Of a stretch of 55,861 nucleotides of DNA, positions 31,275 through 41,923 are shown one piece after another; position 1 is the first letter of the stretch, and each line of letters opens with the position of its first letter. The translations under genes were made by a program, and so were the position numbers. The stretch lies in contig CAKUBI010000009.1 of NCBI GenBank assembly GCA_934636865.1, positions 1 through 55,861 on the forward strand, written 5' to 3'. A model generated the notes under the pieces. It saw only the letters and a list, made by a program, of their open reading frames with translations. It did not search any database and was not told where the DNA came from. The DNA is from an uncultured Oscillospiraceae bacterium (GTDB taxonomy: Bacteria > Bacillota > Clostridia > Oscillospirales > Oscillospiraceae).

Positions 31275-31873
31275 GACGCGCGCGCATCGCGGTGTTCGTC
31301 TCCGGCGGCGGCACGAATTTACAGGCCCTGCTCGACGCGGAAAAAGACGGCAAGCTGCCGCACGGCGAGATCGCGCTCGTGATCTCGTCCCAGGCGGGCG
31401 CTTACGCGCTCGAGCGCGCGAAGAAGGCGAACGTCCCCGCGCACACCGTACCGTCGAGCCTCATCCAGCACGACTTTGAAAGCGCCATCGAGCTGCTTCT
31501 TGCGCAGTACAAGATCGACGTTATCGTCCTCGCGGGCTTTTTGAGCATCCTGAGCGAAGACTTTACGAAAAAGTGGCCGCGCCGCATGCTGAACATCCAC
31601 CCCTCGCTCATCCCGTCGTTCTGCGGCAGGGGCATGTACGGCTTAAAGGTCCACGAGGCCGCGCTCGCGCGCGGCGTGAAGGTCACGGGCGCGACGGTGC
31701 ACTTCGTCAACGAGATCCCCGACGGCGGAGAGATCATCCTGCAGAAGGCCGTCGAGGTCGAGCCCGGCGATACGCCGGAAATTTTACAGCGCCGCGTGAT
31801 GGAGCAGGCCGAATGGCAGCTCCTGCCGCGCGCGGCGGAGCTTGTCTGCCGCGAGATCGCGGAGGAGGAATGA
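31268..31873 (+). CDS. purN: Phosphoribosylglycinamide formyltransferase
   Basis: A 201-aa folate-dependent GAR transformylase using 10-formyl-tetrahydrofolate. '[16 protein letters not shown]' is the phosphate loop; the catalytic Asn-His-Asp set is in '[11 protein letters not shown]' and 'IPDGGEIIL'. This folate dependence ties the operon to the folate state that ZTP reports. The start at 31268 overlaps the end of purM; the stop overlaps the next gene as ATGA. Confidence 0.97.
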   Translation: MLRRARIAVFVSGGGTNLQALLDAEKDGKLPHGEIALVISSQAGAYALERAKKANVPAHTVPSSLIQHDFESAIELLLAQYKIDVIVLAGFLSILSEDFTKKWPRRMLNIHPSLIPSFCGRGMYGLKVHEAALARGVKVTGATVHFVNEIPDGGEIILQKAVEVEPGDTPEILQRRVMEQAEWQLLPRAAELVCREIAEEE

Positions 31874-32508
31874 CCATGGTCGATTTTCTGGAATTTCTGA
31901 AAAGCACGTCCTACCCCGGAAGAGGCATCCTCGTCGGGAAGGACCGCGTCTACTATTTCATCATGGGCCGCAGCGAGAACAGCCGCAACCGCATCTTTGT
32001 CAAAACCGGCGACGGCATCCGCACCGAGGCCCACGACCCCGCAAAGCTCGCCGACCCGAGCCTTATTATCTACCACCCCGTCCGCACGATGGGAAATGAT
32101 CTCGTCGTGACGAACGGCGACCAGACCGACACGATCTGCGAATACGGTGATTTCCGCCGGGGCCTGATGAGCCGCGAATACGAGCCGGACGGCCCGAACT
32201 GGACGCCGCGCATCTCCGCTATCGTGCATGCGGACGGCTCGTTCGAGCTGTCCATTTTGAAGCACAGCAATGGCCGCTGCCTGCGCGAGTTCTTCTGCTA
32301 CGAGGGCTGCGATGCGGACAGGGCTTATTTCATCAGCACCTATCAGGGCGACGGCACGCCGCTGCCGACCTTTGCGGGCGAGCCGATGGAGGTAAGCGTC
32401 CCCGGCCCCGAGGAGGTCTGGAACGCGCTCAACGCGGACAACAAGGTGTCCCTTTATACGAACGTGAACGGCGAAGTGAAGCTGTTCAACAAGAATTTAG
32501 GCGATTGA
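31870..32508 (+). CDS. IMP cyclohydrolase of the PurO-like family
   Basis: A 212-aa protein of the IMP cyclohydrolase family PF07826, related to archaeal PurO. 'SYPGRGILVGKDRVYYFIMGRSENSRNRIF' and 'GNDLVVTNGDQTDTI' are characteristic. It would close FAICAR to IMP, the last step of the pathway, in place of the N-terminal domain of bifunctional PurH. Its neighbour at 32519 supplies the other half. ATG at 31870 overlaps the purN stop; a second ATG at 31876 is an alternative start with better ribosome-site spacing. Confidence 0.88.
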   Translation: MTMVDFLEFLKSTSYPGRGILVGKDRVYYFIMGRSENSRNRIFVKTGDGIRTEAHDPAKLADPSLIIYHPVRTMGNDLVVTNGDQTDTICEYGDFRRGLMSREYEPDGPNWTPRISAIVHADGSFELSILKHSNGRCLREFFCYEGCDADRAYFISTYQGDGTPLPTFAGEPMEVSVPGPEEVWNALNADNKVSLYTNVNGEVKLFNKNLGD

Positions 32509-32518
32509 GGAGAACGAT

Positions 32519-33697
32519 ATGAACGAGCTCGAACTCAAATACGGCTGCAACCCCAACCAGAAGCCCGCGCGCGTCTTTATGAAAGACAGCAGCGACCTGC
32601 CGTTTACCGTTCTGAACGGCAGACCCGGCTACATCAACCTGCTCGACGCCTTCAACTCCTTCCAGCTCGTGCGCGAGCTGAAAGCGGCCACGGGCCTGCC
32701 CGCCGCGGCGAGCTTCAAGCACGTGTCTCCCGCTGGCGCGGCGCTGGGCCTGCCGCTCGACGAGGTGGACAAGAAAATTTACTTCGTCGAGCCTGACGCG
32801 GCGCTTTCGCCCATCGCCTGCGCCTATATCCGCGCCCGCGGCGCGGACCGCCTCTGCTCCTACGGCGACTGGGCGGCGCTCTCCGACGAGTGCGACGCCG
32901 CCACCGCCGCCTATTTGAAGGGCGAGGTCTCCGACGGCATCATCGCCCCCTCGTTCAGCGAGGAGGCGCTCGCCATCTTAAAGACGAAAAAGGGCGGCAA
33001 ATACAATATCGTGCAGATGGACCCCGCTTACATTCCCGCTCCGCAGGAGCGCAAGGACGTGTTCGGCGTGACGTTCGAGCAGGGCCGCAACAGCTGCAAA
33101 ATCGACGAGACGCTGCTTGCGAACATCGTCACTGAAAACAAGGACCTTCCCGAGGGGGCGAAGCGCGACATGATCGTTTCGCTCATCACGCTCAAATACA
33201 CCCAGTCGAACTCCGTCTGCTACGCCAAGGACGGCCAGACCATCGGCGTGGGCGCGGGCCAGCAGAGCCGCATCCACTGCACACGCCTGGCGGGCGGCAA
33301 GGCGGACAACTGGTATCTCCGGCGCCACCCGAAGGTGCTCGCCCTGCCGTTTGTGGACGGCATCCGCCGCCCCGACCGCGACAACGCCATCGACGTTTAC
33401 ATCTCCGACGAGTGCGACGACGTTTTGGCCGACGGCGCATGGCAGCGCGTTTTTAAAGAGCGCCCCGCGCCGCTCACGGCGCAGGAGCGCAAAGAGTGGG
33501 TCGCGCGCCAGAGCGGCGTGACCGTCGGCTCCGACGCGTTCTTCCCGTTCGGCGACAACGTCGAGCGCGCGCGAAAGAGCGGCGTATCCTACATCGTCGA
33601 GCCCGGCGGCTCGATCCGCGACGATAACGTCATCGAGACCGCGAACAAATACGGCATCACGATGGCGTTCACCGGACAGAGACTGTTCCATCACTAA
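32519..33697 (+). CDS. Stand-alone AICAR transformylase (PurH C-terminal domain only)
   Basis: A 392-aa protein equal to the AICARFT domain (PF01808) without the N-terminal IMP-cyclohydrolase (MGS-like) domain of usual PurH (over 500 aa). 'LKYGCNPNQKPA' opens the domain; 'FKHVSPAGAA' holds the Lys-His catalytic pair, and 'YTQSNSVCYAKDGQTIGVGAGQQSR' and 'DAFFPFGDN' are diagnostic. It formylates AICAR with 10-formyl-THF. AICAR (ZMP) is the precursor of ZTP, so this is the step whose failure the operon's riboswitch would sense. ATG at 32519 with GAGGAG upstream. Confidence 0.95.
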   Translation: MNELELKYGCNPNQKPARVFMKDSSDLPFTVLNGRPGYINLLDAFNSFQLVRELKAATGLPAAASFKHVSPAGAALGLPLDEVDKKIYFVEPDAALSPIACAYIRARGADRLCSYGDWAALSDECDAATAAYLKGEVSDGIIAPSFSEEALAILKTKKGGKYNIVQMDPAYIPAPQERKDVFGVTFEQGRNSCKIDETLLANIVTENKDLPEGAKRDMIVSLITLKYTQSNSVCYAKDGQTIGVGAGQQSRIHCTRLAGGKADNWYLRRHPKVLALPFVDGIRRPDRDNAIDVYISDECDDVLADGAWQRVFKERPAPLTAQERKEWVARQSGVTVGSDAFFPFGDNVERARKSGVSYIVEPGGSIRDDNVIETANKYGITMAFTGQRLFHH

Positions 33698-33716
33698 AAA
33701 GGAGGAACGAAGCAAG

Positions 33717-34994
33717 ATGAAGCTCATGGTCATCGGCGGCGGCGGCCGCGAACACGCGATTATCAAGAAGTTAAAGGAAAGCCCCGCGGTCGGGGAGATC
33801 TACTGCCTGCCCGGCAATGGCGGCATCGCCGCCGACGCGGTCTGCGTTCCGGAGATCGGTGCGAAGGACATCCCCGCGCAGGTCGAATTCGCGAAGGCGC
33901 ACCAGATCGATTACGCCGTCGTCGCGCCGGACGATCCGCTCGCCCTCGGCGCGGTGGACGCGCTGACGGAAGCGGGGATCCCCTGCTTCGGCCCGGACAA
34001 AAAGGCCGCGGTCATCGAAGCGAGCAAGGCCTTTTCCAAGGACCTGATGAAAAAATACGGCATCCCCACGGCAAAATACGAGCTCTTCACCGACGCGGAC
34101 GCCGCCTGCGCCTATATCGACGCGCAGGGCGCGCCCATCGTTGTCAAGGCCGACGGCCTGGCCCTCGGCAAGGGCGTGATCGTGGCGCAGACGGTCGGGG
34201 AAGCGAAGGCCGCCGTGCGCGCCATGATCGAGGACAAGGCCTTCGGAAGCAGCGGTGCGCGCGTCGTCATTGAAGAGTTCATGGAGGGCCCCGAGGTCTC
34301 CGTGCTGAGCTTTACCGACGGCGAGACCGTCGTTCCCATGGTGTCGTCCATGGACCACAAGCGCGCGCTGGACGGCGACGAGGGCCCCAACACCGGCGGC
34401 ATGGGCACGATCGCCCCGAACCCCTTCTATACGAAGGAGATCGCGGACGAGTGCATGGAAAAGATATTCCTGCCCACCATCCGCGCGATGAAGGCCGAGG
34501 GCCGTCCCTTCAAGGGCTGCCTGTACTTCGGCCTGATGCTCACGAAGGACGGGCCGAAGGTCGTGGAGTACAACTGCCGCTTCGGCGACCCCGAAACGCA
34601 GGTCGTGCTGCCGCTTTTAAAATCCGACCTTCTCACCGTGATGCAGGCCGTGACGAACGGCACGCTCAAGGAGGTCCCCGTCGAATTTTCGGATGCATCC
34701 GCCTGCTGCGTCGTGCTTGCGTCGGAGGGCTATCCCAAAAAGTACGCGAGCGGCTATCCCATCACGATGAGCGAAGCCGCCGCCGCGCACACCTATGTCG
34801 CCGGCGCGAAGAGAGACGGCGATACGCTCCTCACCGCCGGCGGGCGCGTGCTCGGCGTGACCGCCGCCGCGCCCACGCTGGAGCAGGCCGTGAAGGAAGC
34901 CTACCGCCTTTCCGGCGAGGTGGCGTTTGCCAACAAATACTGCCGCAGCGACATTGGCCGCAGGGCCCTTGCCGCGCAGAAGGAGAGAGAATAA
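33717..34994 (+). CDS. purD: Phosphoribosylamine-glycine ligase (GAR synthetase)
   Basis: A 425-aa ATP-grasp ligase joining phosphoribosylamine and glycine. 'MVIGGGGREHAII' is the N-terminal signature; 'VVKADGLALGKGVIVA', 'VVIEEFMEGPEVSVLSFTDG' and 'YNCRFGDPETQVVLP' mark the ATP-grasp fold and metal site. AAAGGAGGA precedes the ATG. It ends directly before purL with no spacer (stop at 34994, ATG at 34995). Confidence 0.97.
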   Translation: MKLMVIGGGGREHAIIKKLKESPAVGEIYCLPGNGGIAADAVCVPEIGAKDIPAQVEFAKAHQIDYAVVAPDDPLALGAVDALTEAGIPCFGPDKKAAVIEASKAFSKDLMKKYGIPTAKYELFTDADAACAYIDAQGAPIVVKADGLALGKGVIVAQTVGEAKAAVRAMIEDKAFGSSGARVVIEEFMEGPEVSVLSFTDGETVVPMVSSMDHKRALDGDEGPNTGGMGTIAPNPFYTKEIADECMEKIFLPTIRAMKAEGRPFKGCLYFGLMLTKDGPKVVEYNCRFGDPETQVVLPLLKSDLLTVMQAVTNGTLKEVPVEFSDASACCVVLASEGYPKKYASGYPITMSEAAAAHTYVAGAKRDGDTLLTAGGRVLGVTAAAPTLEQAVKEAYRLSGEVAFANKYCRSDIGRRALAAQKERE

Positions 34995-37900
34995 ATGGTT
35001 TACAGAGTCTGTGTGGAGAAAAAGCCGGGCCTTGCGCCGGAGTGCGCGAGCCTGCTGTCCGACTGCCGCTCGTTCCTGAACCTTACGGGTCTTGCGCGCG
35101 TGCGCATCTGGAACCGCTACGACGCCGAGGGCATGGACAAGGACCTTTTCAACTATGCCTGCACCACGGTCTTTTCCGAGCCCCAGCTCGACCTGACGAG
35201 CGGGGAGGCCGACCTTTCCGGCGCGGCCGCGGCCTTTGCCGTCGAGCCGCTGCCCGGCCAGTTTGACCAGCGCGCCGACAGCGCGGCCCAGTGCATCCAG
35301 CTGCTCAGCCAGGGCGAGCGCCCGCGCATCCGCACGGCGAAGGTCTACGCGCTTTACGGCACGCTGTCGGAAGCGGAGGTCGAGGCCGTCAAGCGCTATG
35401 TCATCAACCCCGTTGAGAGCCGCGAGGCCTCGCTCGAAAAGCCCGCGACGCTGGAAGAGAACCTCTCCGAGCCCAAGCCCGTCGCGGCGGTCGAGGGCTT
35501 TACCGCCATGGATGAGGCCGCGCTCTCTGCGCTTCTTTCCTCCATGGGCCTTGCGATGGACTTGGACGATCTCAAGGCGCTCCAGACCTACTTCCGCGAC
35601 GATGAGCACCGCGACCCGAGTGTGACCGAGATCCGCGTGGTGGACACCTACTGGTCCGACCACTGCCGCCACACGACGTTTTCCACGCACCTTGACGAGG
35701 TCAGCATCGACGATCCCGCTGTCAGGGGCGCGTATGAGCGCTACCTTGCCGCGCGCGAGGAGGTCTACGGCCCCGAAAAGGCCGCGAAGCGCCCGCAGAC
35801 GCTCATGGACATCGCGACCATCGGCACGAAAACGCTCAAATCCCGCGGCCTTCTCCCCGAGCTCGACGAGAGCGAGGAGATCAACGCCTGCTCCATCCAC
35901 GTTCCCGCTCAGGTGAACGGCGAGGAGCAGGACTGGCTGCTGATGTTCAAGAATGAAACGCACAACCATCCCACCGAGATCGAGCCCTTCGGCGGCGCGG
36001 CCACCTGCATCGGCGGCTGCATCCGCGACCCGCTCTCGGGCCGCGCCTACGTCCATCAGGCGATGCGCGTCACGGGCGGCGGCGACCCGAGAAAGACGCT
36101 CGCGGAGACGCTGCCCGGCAAGCTCCCCCAGCGCAAGCTCGCGCAGACCGCCGCGGCGGGCTATTCCTCCTACGGCAACCAGATCGGCCTTGCCACGGGG
36201 CATGTCGCCGAGCTTTACCACGAGGGCTATATCGCAAAGCGCCTTGAGTGCGGCGCGGTCGTCGCCGCGGCACCCGCAAGAAACGTCGTGCGCGAGCGTC
36301 CCGTGCCGGGCGACGTTGTGATCCTGCTCGGCGGCCGCACGGGCCGCGACGGCATCGGCGGCGCGACGGGCTCTTCGAAGAGCCACGACTTAAAGTCCCT
36401 CACCACCATGGCAAGCGAGGTCCAGAAGGGCAACGCGCCCGAGGAGCGCAAGATCCAGCGCCTGTTTCGGAACGGCGAGGTCACGCGTCTCATCAAGCGC
36501 TGCAACGACTTCGGCGCGGGCGGCGTGTCCGTCGCCATCGGCGAGCTGGCTGACGGCCTCGAGATCAACCTCGACGCCGTGCGCAAGAAGTACGAGGGCC
36601 TGGACGGCACGGAGCTTGCGATCTCGGAATCGCAGGAGCGCATGGCCGTCGTCGTCGCGCCGGAGGATGAGGAGAAGTTCATTGCCGCCGCGCAGAGCGA
36701 AAACCTCGAAGCCTACCGCGTCGCGGTCGTGACCGAGAGCCCCCGCATGGTGATGCGCTGGCGCGGCCAGACGGTCGCGGACCTCTCCCGCGCGTTCCTT
36801 GATACCAACGGCGCGACGAAGCACGCCAGCGTCGCCGTTTCCGCGCGCGAAGGCAAGCGCGCGATCGCGAGCGAAACGCTGCGCGGCATGGCGGGGAGCC
36901 TGAAAAGCGCGTCCCGCCGGGGCCTTACCGAGCGCTTCGACTCGACCGTCGGCTCGTTCACGCTGCTCATGCCCTTTGGCGGCAAGACGCAGCGCAGCCC
37001 CTCGCAGGCGATGGGCGCGCTGCTGCCGGTGCTGCCGGGCAGCAGGACCGAGCAGGGCAGCCTTATGGCCTGGGGCTGTGACCCGGACGCGCTGAGCGCC
37101 GACCCCTACACGGGCGCGCACAGCGCGGTCTACACCTCGGTCGCGAAGATCGTGGCCGCGGGCGCGGACTATCACAAGGCCTATCTCACCTTGCAGGAAT
37201 TTTTTGAAAAGCTGCACGACGAGCCCTCCCGCTGGGGCAAGCCCTTCGCGGCGCTGCTCGGCGCGCTGGACGCGCAGCTCGAGTTGGGCGCCGCCGCCAT
37301 CGGCGGCAAGGACTCCATGTCCGGCACCTTCCTCGATCATGACGTGCCGCCCACGCTCATCTCCTTTGCCATCGCCCCGGCGCTCGCGGGCGAGGTCGTG
37401 ACGACCGACTTCAAGGAAGCATGTCACGGCGTTTATCTCTTCACCGGCGAAACGCCGGCGCAGCAGAAGGCCGCGTGGGAGCGCTTCACCGCGCTTGCGC
37501 GCGCGGGAAAGGTCAAAAGCGCGTGGGCCGTTGAAAACGGCCTTGCCGAGGCGGTATTCAAGATGTCGCTCGGCAACGAGATCGGCTTTGCCGCGGAAGA
37601 AACAGCTCTTGACTGGTTCGCCCCCATGCCCGGCGCAATTATCGCGGAGCTGACGGAGGAGACGGCGGACGCCGTCCTTCTCGGCAGAACCACGGTGGAA
37701 AAGACCATCGTCCTCGGCGCGGACCGCGCGCCGATCGCCGAGCTTGCAGCGCTCAACGACGCGGTGCTCGAGAGCGTTTATCCCACCGGAACGGAAAAGA
37801 CCGGCACGGTGGAAAGCTTTACCTATGAAGCGGAAACGCGCGCCGCCCCCGCCGTCAGGCTCGCGCGGGTGAAGGCGCTCATCCCCGTATTTCCCGGCAC

Positions 37901-38663
37901 GAACTGCGAGTACGACACCCAGCGTGCCCTGCTCGAAGCGGGCGCGGACGCCGAGCAGTTCATCATCCGCAACTTAACGAGCGCCGACGTCGCCGACAGC
38001 GTCGAGCGCTTTGCGCGGGCCGTGAAGGACAGCCAGATCATCGTGCTGCCCGGCGGCTTCTCCGGCGGCGACGAGCCGGACGGCAGCGCCAAGCTCATCA
38101 CGGCGTTCTTCCGCAACGCCGCGGTCAGAGAGCAGATCACCGAGCTTCTTGAAAAGCGCGACGGACTGATGCTCGGCATCTGCAACGGCTTCCAGGCGCT
38201 CATCAAGCTCGGATTAGTGCCCTATGGCCGGATCATGGACACCGACGCGGACTGCCCGACGCTCACCTATAACGTCATCGGCCGCCATCAGTCGCGCCTT
38301 GTGCGCACGCGCGTGTGCTCCAACAAGAGCCCGTGGCTCGCGGGCACAAAGCCCGGCGAGATCTACACCGTGCCCATCTCCCACGGCGAGGGCCGCTTCC
38401 TTGCATCCGATGAGCTTGTAAAAAAGCTCGCCGCAAACGGCCAGATCGCCACGCAGTATGTGGACCTTGACGGCTGTGCTACAATGGAAACAGCCTTTAA
38501 CCCCAACGGCTCGCTCTGTGCTATCGAGGGCATCACCTCGCCCGATGGCCGCGTGCTCGGCAAAATGGGGCATACTGAGCGCATCGGCAAGCAGCTTTAC
38601 CGCAATGTGCCCGGCCGCTACGAGATGGAGCTGTTCACCTCGGCGGTGCGCTACTTTAAGTGA
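34995..38663 (+). CDS. purL: FGAM synthase, large single-chain form
   Basis: A 1222-aa enzyme that converts FGAR, glutamine and ATP to FGAM. It is the long fused form, not the separate PurS/Q/L of Bacillus. Parts in order: PurS-like N-terminal region (about 1-150), linker with '[13 protein letters not shown]' (about residue 216), two AIRS-like halves ('[24 protein letters not shown]' and '[11 protein letters not shown]'), and a C-terminal glutamine amidotransferase (about 955-1222) with nucleophile Cys in '[16 protein letters not shown]' and His/Glu in 'SHGEGRF'. This long clostridial form is a few dozen residues shorter than the E. coli enzyme. Confidence 0.97.
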   Translation: MVYRVCVEKKPGLAPECASLLSDCRSFLNLTGLARVRIWNRYDAEGMDKDLFNYACTTVFSEPQLDLTSGEADLSGAAAAFAVEPLPGQFDQRADSAAQCIQLLSQGERPRIRTAKVYALYGTLSEAEVEAVKRYVINPVESREASLEKPATLEENLSEPKPVAAVEGFTAMDEAALSALLSSMGLAMDLDDLKALQTYFRDDEHRDPSVTEIRVVDTYWSDHCRHTTFSTHLDEVSIDDPAVRGAYERYLAAREEVYGPEKAAKRPQTLMDIATIGTKTLKSRGLLPELDESEEINACSIHVPAQVNGEEQDWLLMFKNETHNHPTEIEPFGGAATCIGGCIRDPLSGRAYVHQAMRVTGGGDPRKTLAETLPGKLPQRKLAQTAAAGYSSYGNQIGLATGHVAELYHEGYIAKRLECGAVVAAAPARNVVRERPVPGDVVILLGGRTGRDGIGGATGSSKSHDLKSLTTMASEVQKGNAPEERKIQRLFRNGEVTRLIKRCNDFGAGGVSVAIGELADGLEINLDAVRKKYEGLDGTELAISESQERMAVVVAPEDEEKFIAAAQSENLEAYRVAVVTESPRMVMRWRGQTVADLSRAFLDTNGATKHASVAVSAREGKRAIASETLRGMAGSLKSASRRGLTERFDSTVGSFTLLMPFGGKTQRSPSQAMGALLPVLPGSRTEQGSLMAWGCDPDALSADPYTGAHSAVYTSVAKIVAAGADYHKAYLTLQEFFEKLHDEPSRWGKPFAALLGALDAQLELGAAAIGGKDSMSGTFLDHDVPPTLISFAIAPALAGEVVTTDFKEACHGVYLFTGETPAQQKAAWERFTALARAGKVKSAWAVENGLAEAVFKMSLGNEIGFAAEETALDWFAPMPGAIIAELTEETADAVLLGRTTVEKTIVLGADRAPIAELAALNDAVLESVYPTGTEKTGTVESFTYEAETRAAPAVRLARVKALIPVFPGTNCEYDTQRALLEAGADAEQFIIRNLTSADVADSVERFARAVKDSQIIVLPGGFSGGDEPDGSAKLITAFFRNAAVREQITELLEKRDGLMLGICNGFQALIKLGLVPYGRIMDTDADCPTLTYNVIGRHQSRLVRTRVCSNKSPWLAGTKPGEIYTVPISHGEGRFLASDELVKKLAANGQIATQYVDLDGCATMETAFNPNGSLCAIEGITSPDGRVLGKMGHTERIGKQLYRNVPGRYEMELFTSAVRYFK

Positions 38664-38686
38664 TCGAAGAAGAGAGGAGCAGACCC

Positions 38687-40195
38687 ATGGCTTACTACTA
38701 TCCCGAACCGTCTCACACGTTCAGCGAATATCTGCTTGTCCCCGGCTACACGTCCGAGGACTGCGTTCCTGACAACGTCTCGCTCAAAACGCCCCTCGTG
38801 CGCTACCGCAGGGGGCAGGAGGAGTGCCCCATCAGCCTGAATATCCCGATGGTCTCGGCCATCATGCAGTCGGTGTCGAACGACACGCTGGGCATCGCCC
38901 TTGCCAAGGAGGGCGGCCTTTCGTTCATCTTCGGCTCCCAGTCCATCGAGAGCGAGGCCGAGATGGTGCGCCGCGTGAAGAACAACAAGGCGGGCTTTGT
39001 GCCTTCGGCTTCGAACCTCACGCCTGACCACACGCTCGCCGACGTGCTCGCGCTCAAGGAGCGCAACGGCTATTCGACCGTCGCCATCACCGAGGACGCT
39101 ACCCCCAACGGCAGGCTCCTCGGCATCGTGACGAGCCGCGACTACCGCGTGAGCCGCATGGGAACGGACCTGAAGGTGCGCGAATTCATGACGCCGCGCG
39201 AAAAGCTCGTCACCGCGCCCGCCTCCACCACGCTCAAGGAAGCGAACGACATCATCTGGGAGCACAAGCTCAACGCGCTGCCCATTGTGGATGAAAACGA
39301 CCATCTGCTCTACTTTGTGTTCCGCAAGGACTATGCCGAGCACAAGGAGCATCCCCTTGCGCTCCAGGACGACAAGAAGCGTTATCTCGTCGGCGCGGGC
39401 ATCAACTCCCGCGACTATCGCGAGCGCATCCCCGCGCTCGTGGAGGCCGGCGCGGACGTGCTGTGCATCGACTCGTCCGAGGGCTACTCCGTCTGGCAGA
39501 AGAAGGTCATCGACTACGTGCGCGAGACCTACGGCAATACCGTCAGGATCGGCGCGGGCAACGTTGTAGACCGCGACGGCTTCCGCTTCCTCGCCGAGTG
39601 CGGCGCGGACTTTGTCAAAGTCGGCATCGGCGGCGGCTCGATCTGCATCACGCGCGAGACGAAGGGCATCGGCCGCGGCCAGGCCACCGCGCTTATCGAG
39701 GTGAGCGCCGCGCGCGACGAATACTTCCGCGAGACCGGCGTGTACGTGCCCATCTGCTCCGACGGCGGCATCGTGCACGACTATCACATGACGCTCGCGC
39801 TCGCCATGGGCGCGGACTTCCTGATGCTGGGCCGCTACTTCGCCCGCTTCGATGAATCGCCGACGAACAAGCTGCTCGTCAACGGCGTGTACGTCAAGGA
39901 GTACTGGGGCGAGGGTTCGAACCGCGCGCGCAACTGGCAGCGCTACGACCTCGGCGGCAAGACGGGCCTCGCCTTTGAAGAGGGCGTGGATTCCTACGTG
40001 ACCTACGCGGGCTCTTTGCAGGATAACGTGGCAAGAAGCCTTTACAAGGTCAAGTCCACCATGTGCAACTGCGGTGTGACCTCGATTCCGGACCTACAGA
40101 AAAACGCGAAGCTCACGCTCGTTTCCGCCACCAGCATCGTCGAGGGCGGCTATCACGACGTGACCCTCCGCGCCACCAGCGCCAGCAACAATTAA
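38687..40195 (+). CDS. guaB: IMP dehydrogenase
   Basis: A 502-aa NAD-dependent enzyme making XMP for guanine nucleotides. A (beta/alpha)8 barrel is interrupted by a CBS pair (about residues 110-225: '[12 protein letters not shown]', '[21 protein letters not shown]'). The active-site loop is '[12 protein letters not shown]' with catalytic Cys, and the flap/C-terminal region begins '[14 protein letters not shown]'. It differs at several usual residues from the E. coli-type signature (ICTTR becomes ICITR) but keeps all functional elements. ATG at 38687 with AGAGGAG 8 nt upstream; last gene of the purine operon, followed by a strong terminator. Confidence 0.93.
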   Translation: MAYYYPEPSHTFSEYLLVPGYTSEDCVPDNVSLKTPLVRYRRGQEECPISLNIPMVSAIMQSVSNDTLGIALAKEGGLSFIFGSQSIESEAEMVRRVKNNKAGFVPSASNLTPDHTLADVLALKERNGYSTVAITEDATPNGRLLGIVTSRDYRVSRMGTDLKVREFMTPREKLVTAPASTTLKEANDIIWEHKLNALPIVDENDHLLYFVFRKDYAEHKEHPLALQDDKKRYLVGAGINSRDYRERIPALVEAGADVLCIDSSEGYSVWQKKVIDYVRETYGNTVRIGAGNVVDRDGFRFLAECGADFVKVGIGGGSICITRETKGIGRGQATALIEVSAARDEYFRETGVYVPICSDGGIVHDYHMTLALAMGADFLMLGRYFARFDESPTNKLLVNGVYVKEYWGEGSNRARNWQRYDLGGKTGLAFEEGVDSYVTYAGSLQDNVARSLYKVKSTMCNCGVTSIPDLQKNAKLTLVSATSIVEGGYHDVTLRATSASNN

Positions 40196-40211
40196 ACCTT
40201 CACAGGACGAT

Positions 40212-40243
40212 AAAAAGCGGTTCCCGGTCGGGAACCGCTTTTT
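40212..40243. terminator. Purine operon terminator, bidirectional
   Basis: AAAAAGCGGTTCCCG (40212-40226) pairs with CGGGAACCGCTTTTT (40229-40243). Confidence 0.95.
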
Positions 40244-40254
40244 CCTGCCGCTTT

Positions 40255-40992
40255 TTACTTTCGGAATGTTACGCAGGCCTGCGAGGCGGTCCTGCCGTCC
40301 GGCTTGACGATGCCGATGCGGCAGCATCCGCCCTCTGCCTTTTTGTAAACCGTCAGCTCCTCGCCCTCAAAGCAGGGCGTGGAGTAGTGCAGCTCGACCG
40401 AGCGGATATCGCCGCTTGCAAGCTCTTTCGCCGTGAAGCAGTCGAGCAGCAGACGCACGTAGGCGACGTTGTTCATGTGGCGGCCGAGGTCGATGTCCGT
40501 CGGGCGCACAGCGTAGTGCGCGAAAACATCGCCATTCTCGAACTTCTCGTGGAAGCGCTGTAGTTTCTCGGGAATGGCCGTTTCGGCGGGGAAGGGGTAG
40601 TCCTTCGGAAAGCCCGAGTCGCCGAAGCGGATGATCCTCTGCTCGGGGCCGAGAATGGCCCACTCGGTCTTGCCGCGGGCGATGACCGTCTCGCCGCGCG
40701 TGAGCGTGTAGCTGCGGTAGGTGCGCACGTCGCGCTCGCCGCACGATTCCGCCCAGGTGCGGACCGTCAGCTCATCCATCAGATACGCGCGCTCGAAAAG
40801 GTCCACGCGCGTGTGGACCGTGAGCCAGAATTCGCCCTTTTCCGCCATGGCGCTGCTGCCCACGCCGAGCACCTCCGCGTGCTGCGCGGCGATGCCCTGA
40901 AAGATCGTGAACGCCGCGAGCGGCGAGAGCGCGCCCGATGCGCCGCAGTAGTCGGGGGTGACGATGAGATCCCGCTTGAAAATGCCGTCCAT
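40255..40992 (-). CDS. Acyl-ACP thioesterase
   Basis: A 245-aa double-hotdog thioesterase of the FatA/FatB-like family (PF01643), which releases fatty acids from acyl carrier protein in the cytosol. The first hotdog carries 'LAAFTIFQGIAAQHAEVLG', the second 'PTDIDLGRHMNNVAYVRLLLD' with the catalytic Asn-His region. Chain-length preference cannot be read. ATG at 40992 with AAAGGAG upstream. Monocistronic, convergent with guaB, own promoter at 41032-41060. Confidence 0.9.
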   Translation of the reverse strand: MDGIFKRDLIVTPDYCGASGALSPLAAFTIFQGIAAQHAEVLGVGSSAMAEKGEFWLTVHTRVDLFERAYLMDELTVRTWAESCGERDVRTYRSYTLTRGETVIARGKTEWAILGPEQRIIRFGDSGFPKDYPFPAETAIPEKLQRFHEKFENGDVFAHYAVRPTDIDLGRHMNNVAYVRLLLDCFTAKELASGDIRSVELHYSTPCFEGEELTVYKKAEGGCCRIGIVKPDGRTASQACVTFRK

Positions 40993-41031
40993 GCCTGTTT
41001 CTCCTTTGCCTGTACCGTTTTTCTTAACGCC

Positions 41032-41060
41032 AGTATAGCACGCAAGCGCCGCCGTCTCAA
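41032..41060 (-). promoter_or_regulatory. Thioesterase promoter
   Basis: Minus strand -35 TTGAGA (41060-41055), 17-bp spacer, -10 TATACT (41037-41032). Confidence 0.75.
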
Positions 41061-41087
41061 GCGGGCAAAAGCAGCAAAACGACAGAA

Positions 41088-41121
41088 AAAGGCCCCGGAC
41101 GGCGCGCCGTCCGGGGCCTTT
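41088..41121 (-). terminator. Terminator of the Trp transporter operon
   Basis: A 34-bp perfect palindrome (two 16-bp arms, 2-nt centre) whose minus strand ends in TTTTTC. Confidence 0.92.
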
Positions 41122-41127
41122 GTTCCG

Positions 41128-41922
41128 TTAAGAGAGAAGAATGCGGTCGTTGTCGAGTTCATGTCCCGCGCCCGCCTTGAAGCGTGCGATGAGGTCATCG
41201 ACGCCCATGCCCGCGCGCTCGCTGCCGGAAACATCGAGCACGATGCGCCCGTCGGCCATCATCAGCGTGCGGTTGCCGAGCTCGAGCGCCTGATGCATGT
41301 TGTGCGTGACCATCAGGCAGGTGATATGGCTCTCGGCGATGACGCGGCGGGTGAGCGCGAGGACCTTTTCCGCCGTCGCGGGGTCGAGCGCCGCGGTGTG
41401 CTCGTCGAGCAGCAGCAGCTGCGGCGGCACCATCGTCGCCATCAGGAGCGTGAGCGCCTGACGCTGTCCGCCGGAGAGCAGACCGACAGGCTGCTTCATC
41501 CGGTCCTCAAGACCCATGTCGAGCTGCTTTAGCTGCTCGGCGAAGAATGCCTTGTCCTTTTTGCTGATGCGGCTGAAGGGATTGCCGTGCGCGGCGCGCA
41601 GGTACGCGAGCGCGAGGTTTTCCTCGATCGTCATGTTCGGCGCGGTGCCGCGCAGGGGGTCCTGAAAGAGCCGCCCGATGCGGCGGGAGCGGTTGTGCTC
41701 GGGCATGAAGGTGATGTCCTCGCCCGCGAGCGAGATGCTGCCTTCGTCGACATAAAAGCTGCCCGCGATGGCGTTGAAGAGCGTCGATTTGCCCGCGCCG
41801 TTCGAGCCGACGATGGTGACGAAGTCACCCTCATCCAAGTGAAGCGAAAGGCTGCGGAGCGCCGCCTTTTCGTTCACGGTGCCGGGGTTGAAGGTCTTGG
41901 AGATATTTTGAATGTCGAGCAT
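41128..41922 (-). CDS. ABC transporter ATP-binding protein, TrpZ-like
   Basis: A 264-aa ABC ATPase. Walker A is GSNGAGKST (about 39-47), the Q-loop 'GRLFQDP', signature 'LLSGGQRQALTLLMA', Walker B 'LLLLDEHTAALD' and switch His 'MVTHNM'. The close spacing with a permease (1 bp) and a periplasmic-type binding protein, plus a Trp-specific T-box at the head of the operon, identify it as the energising subunit of a tryptophan (or precursor) uptake system of the TrpXYZ type. The stop lies just before the operon terminator. Confidence 0.88.
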   Translation of the reverse strand: MLDIQNISKTFNPGTVNEKAALRSLSLHLDEGDFVTIVGSNGAGKSTLFNAIAGSFYVDEGSISLAGEDITFMPEHNRSRRIGRLFQDPLRGTAPNMTIEENLALAYLRAAHGNPFSRISKKDKAFFAEQLKQLDMGLEDRMKQPVGLLSGGQRQALTLLMATMVPPQLLLLDEHTAALDPATAEKVLALTRRVIAESHITCLMVTHNMHQALELGNRTLMMADGRIVLDVSGSERAGMGVDDLIARFKAGAGHELDNDRILLS

Positions 41923-41923
41923 C

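Noticed and set aside
34617..36386. 589-codon minus-strand frame opposite purD/purL
   Set aside because: Antisense shadow; the plus-strand genes are certain.
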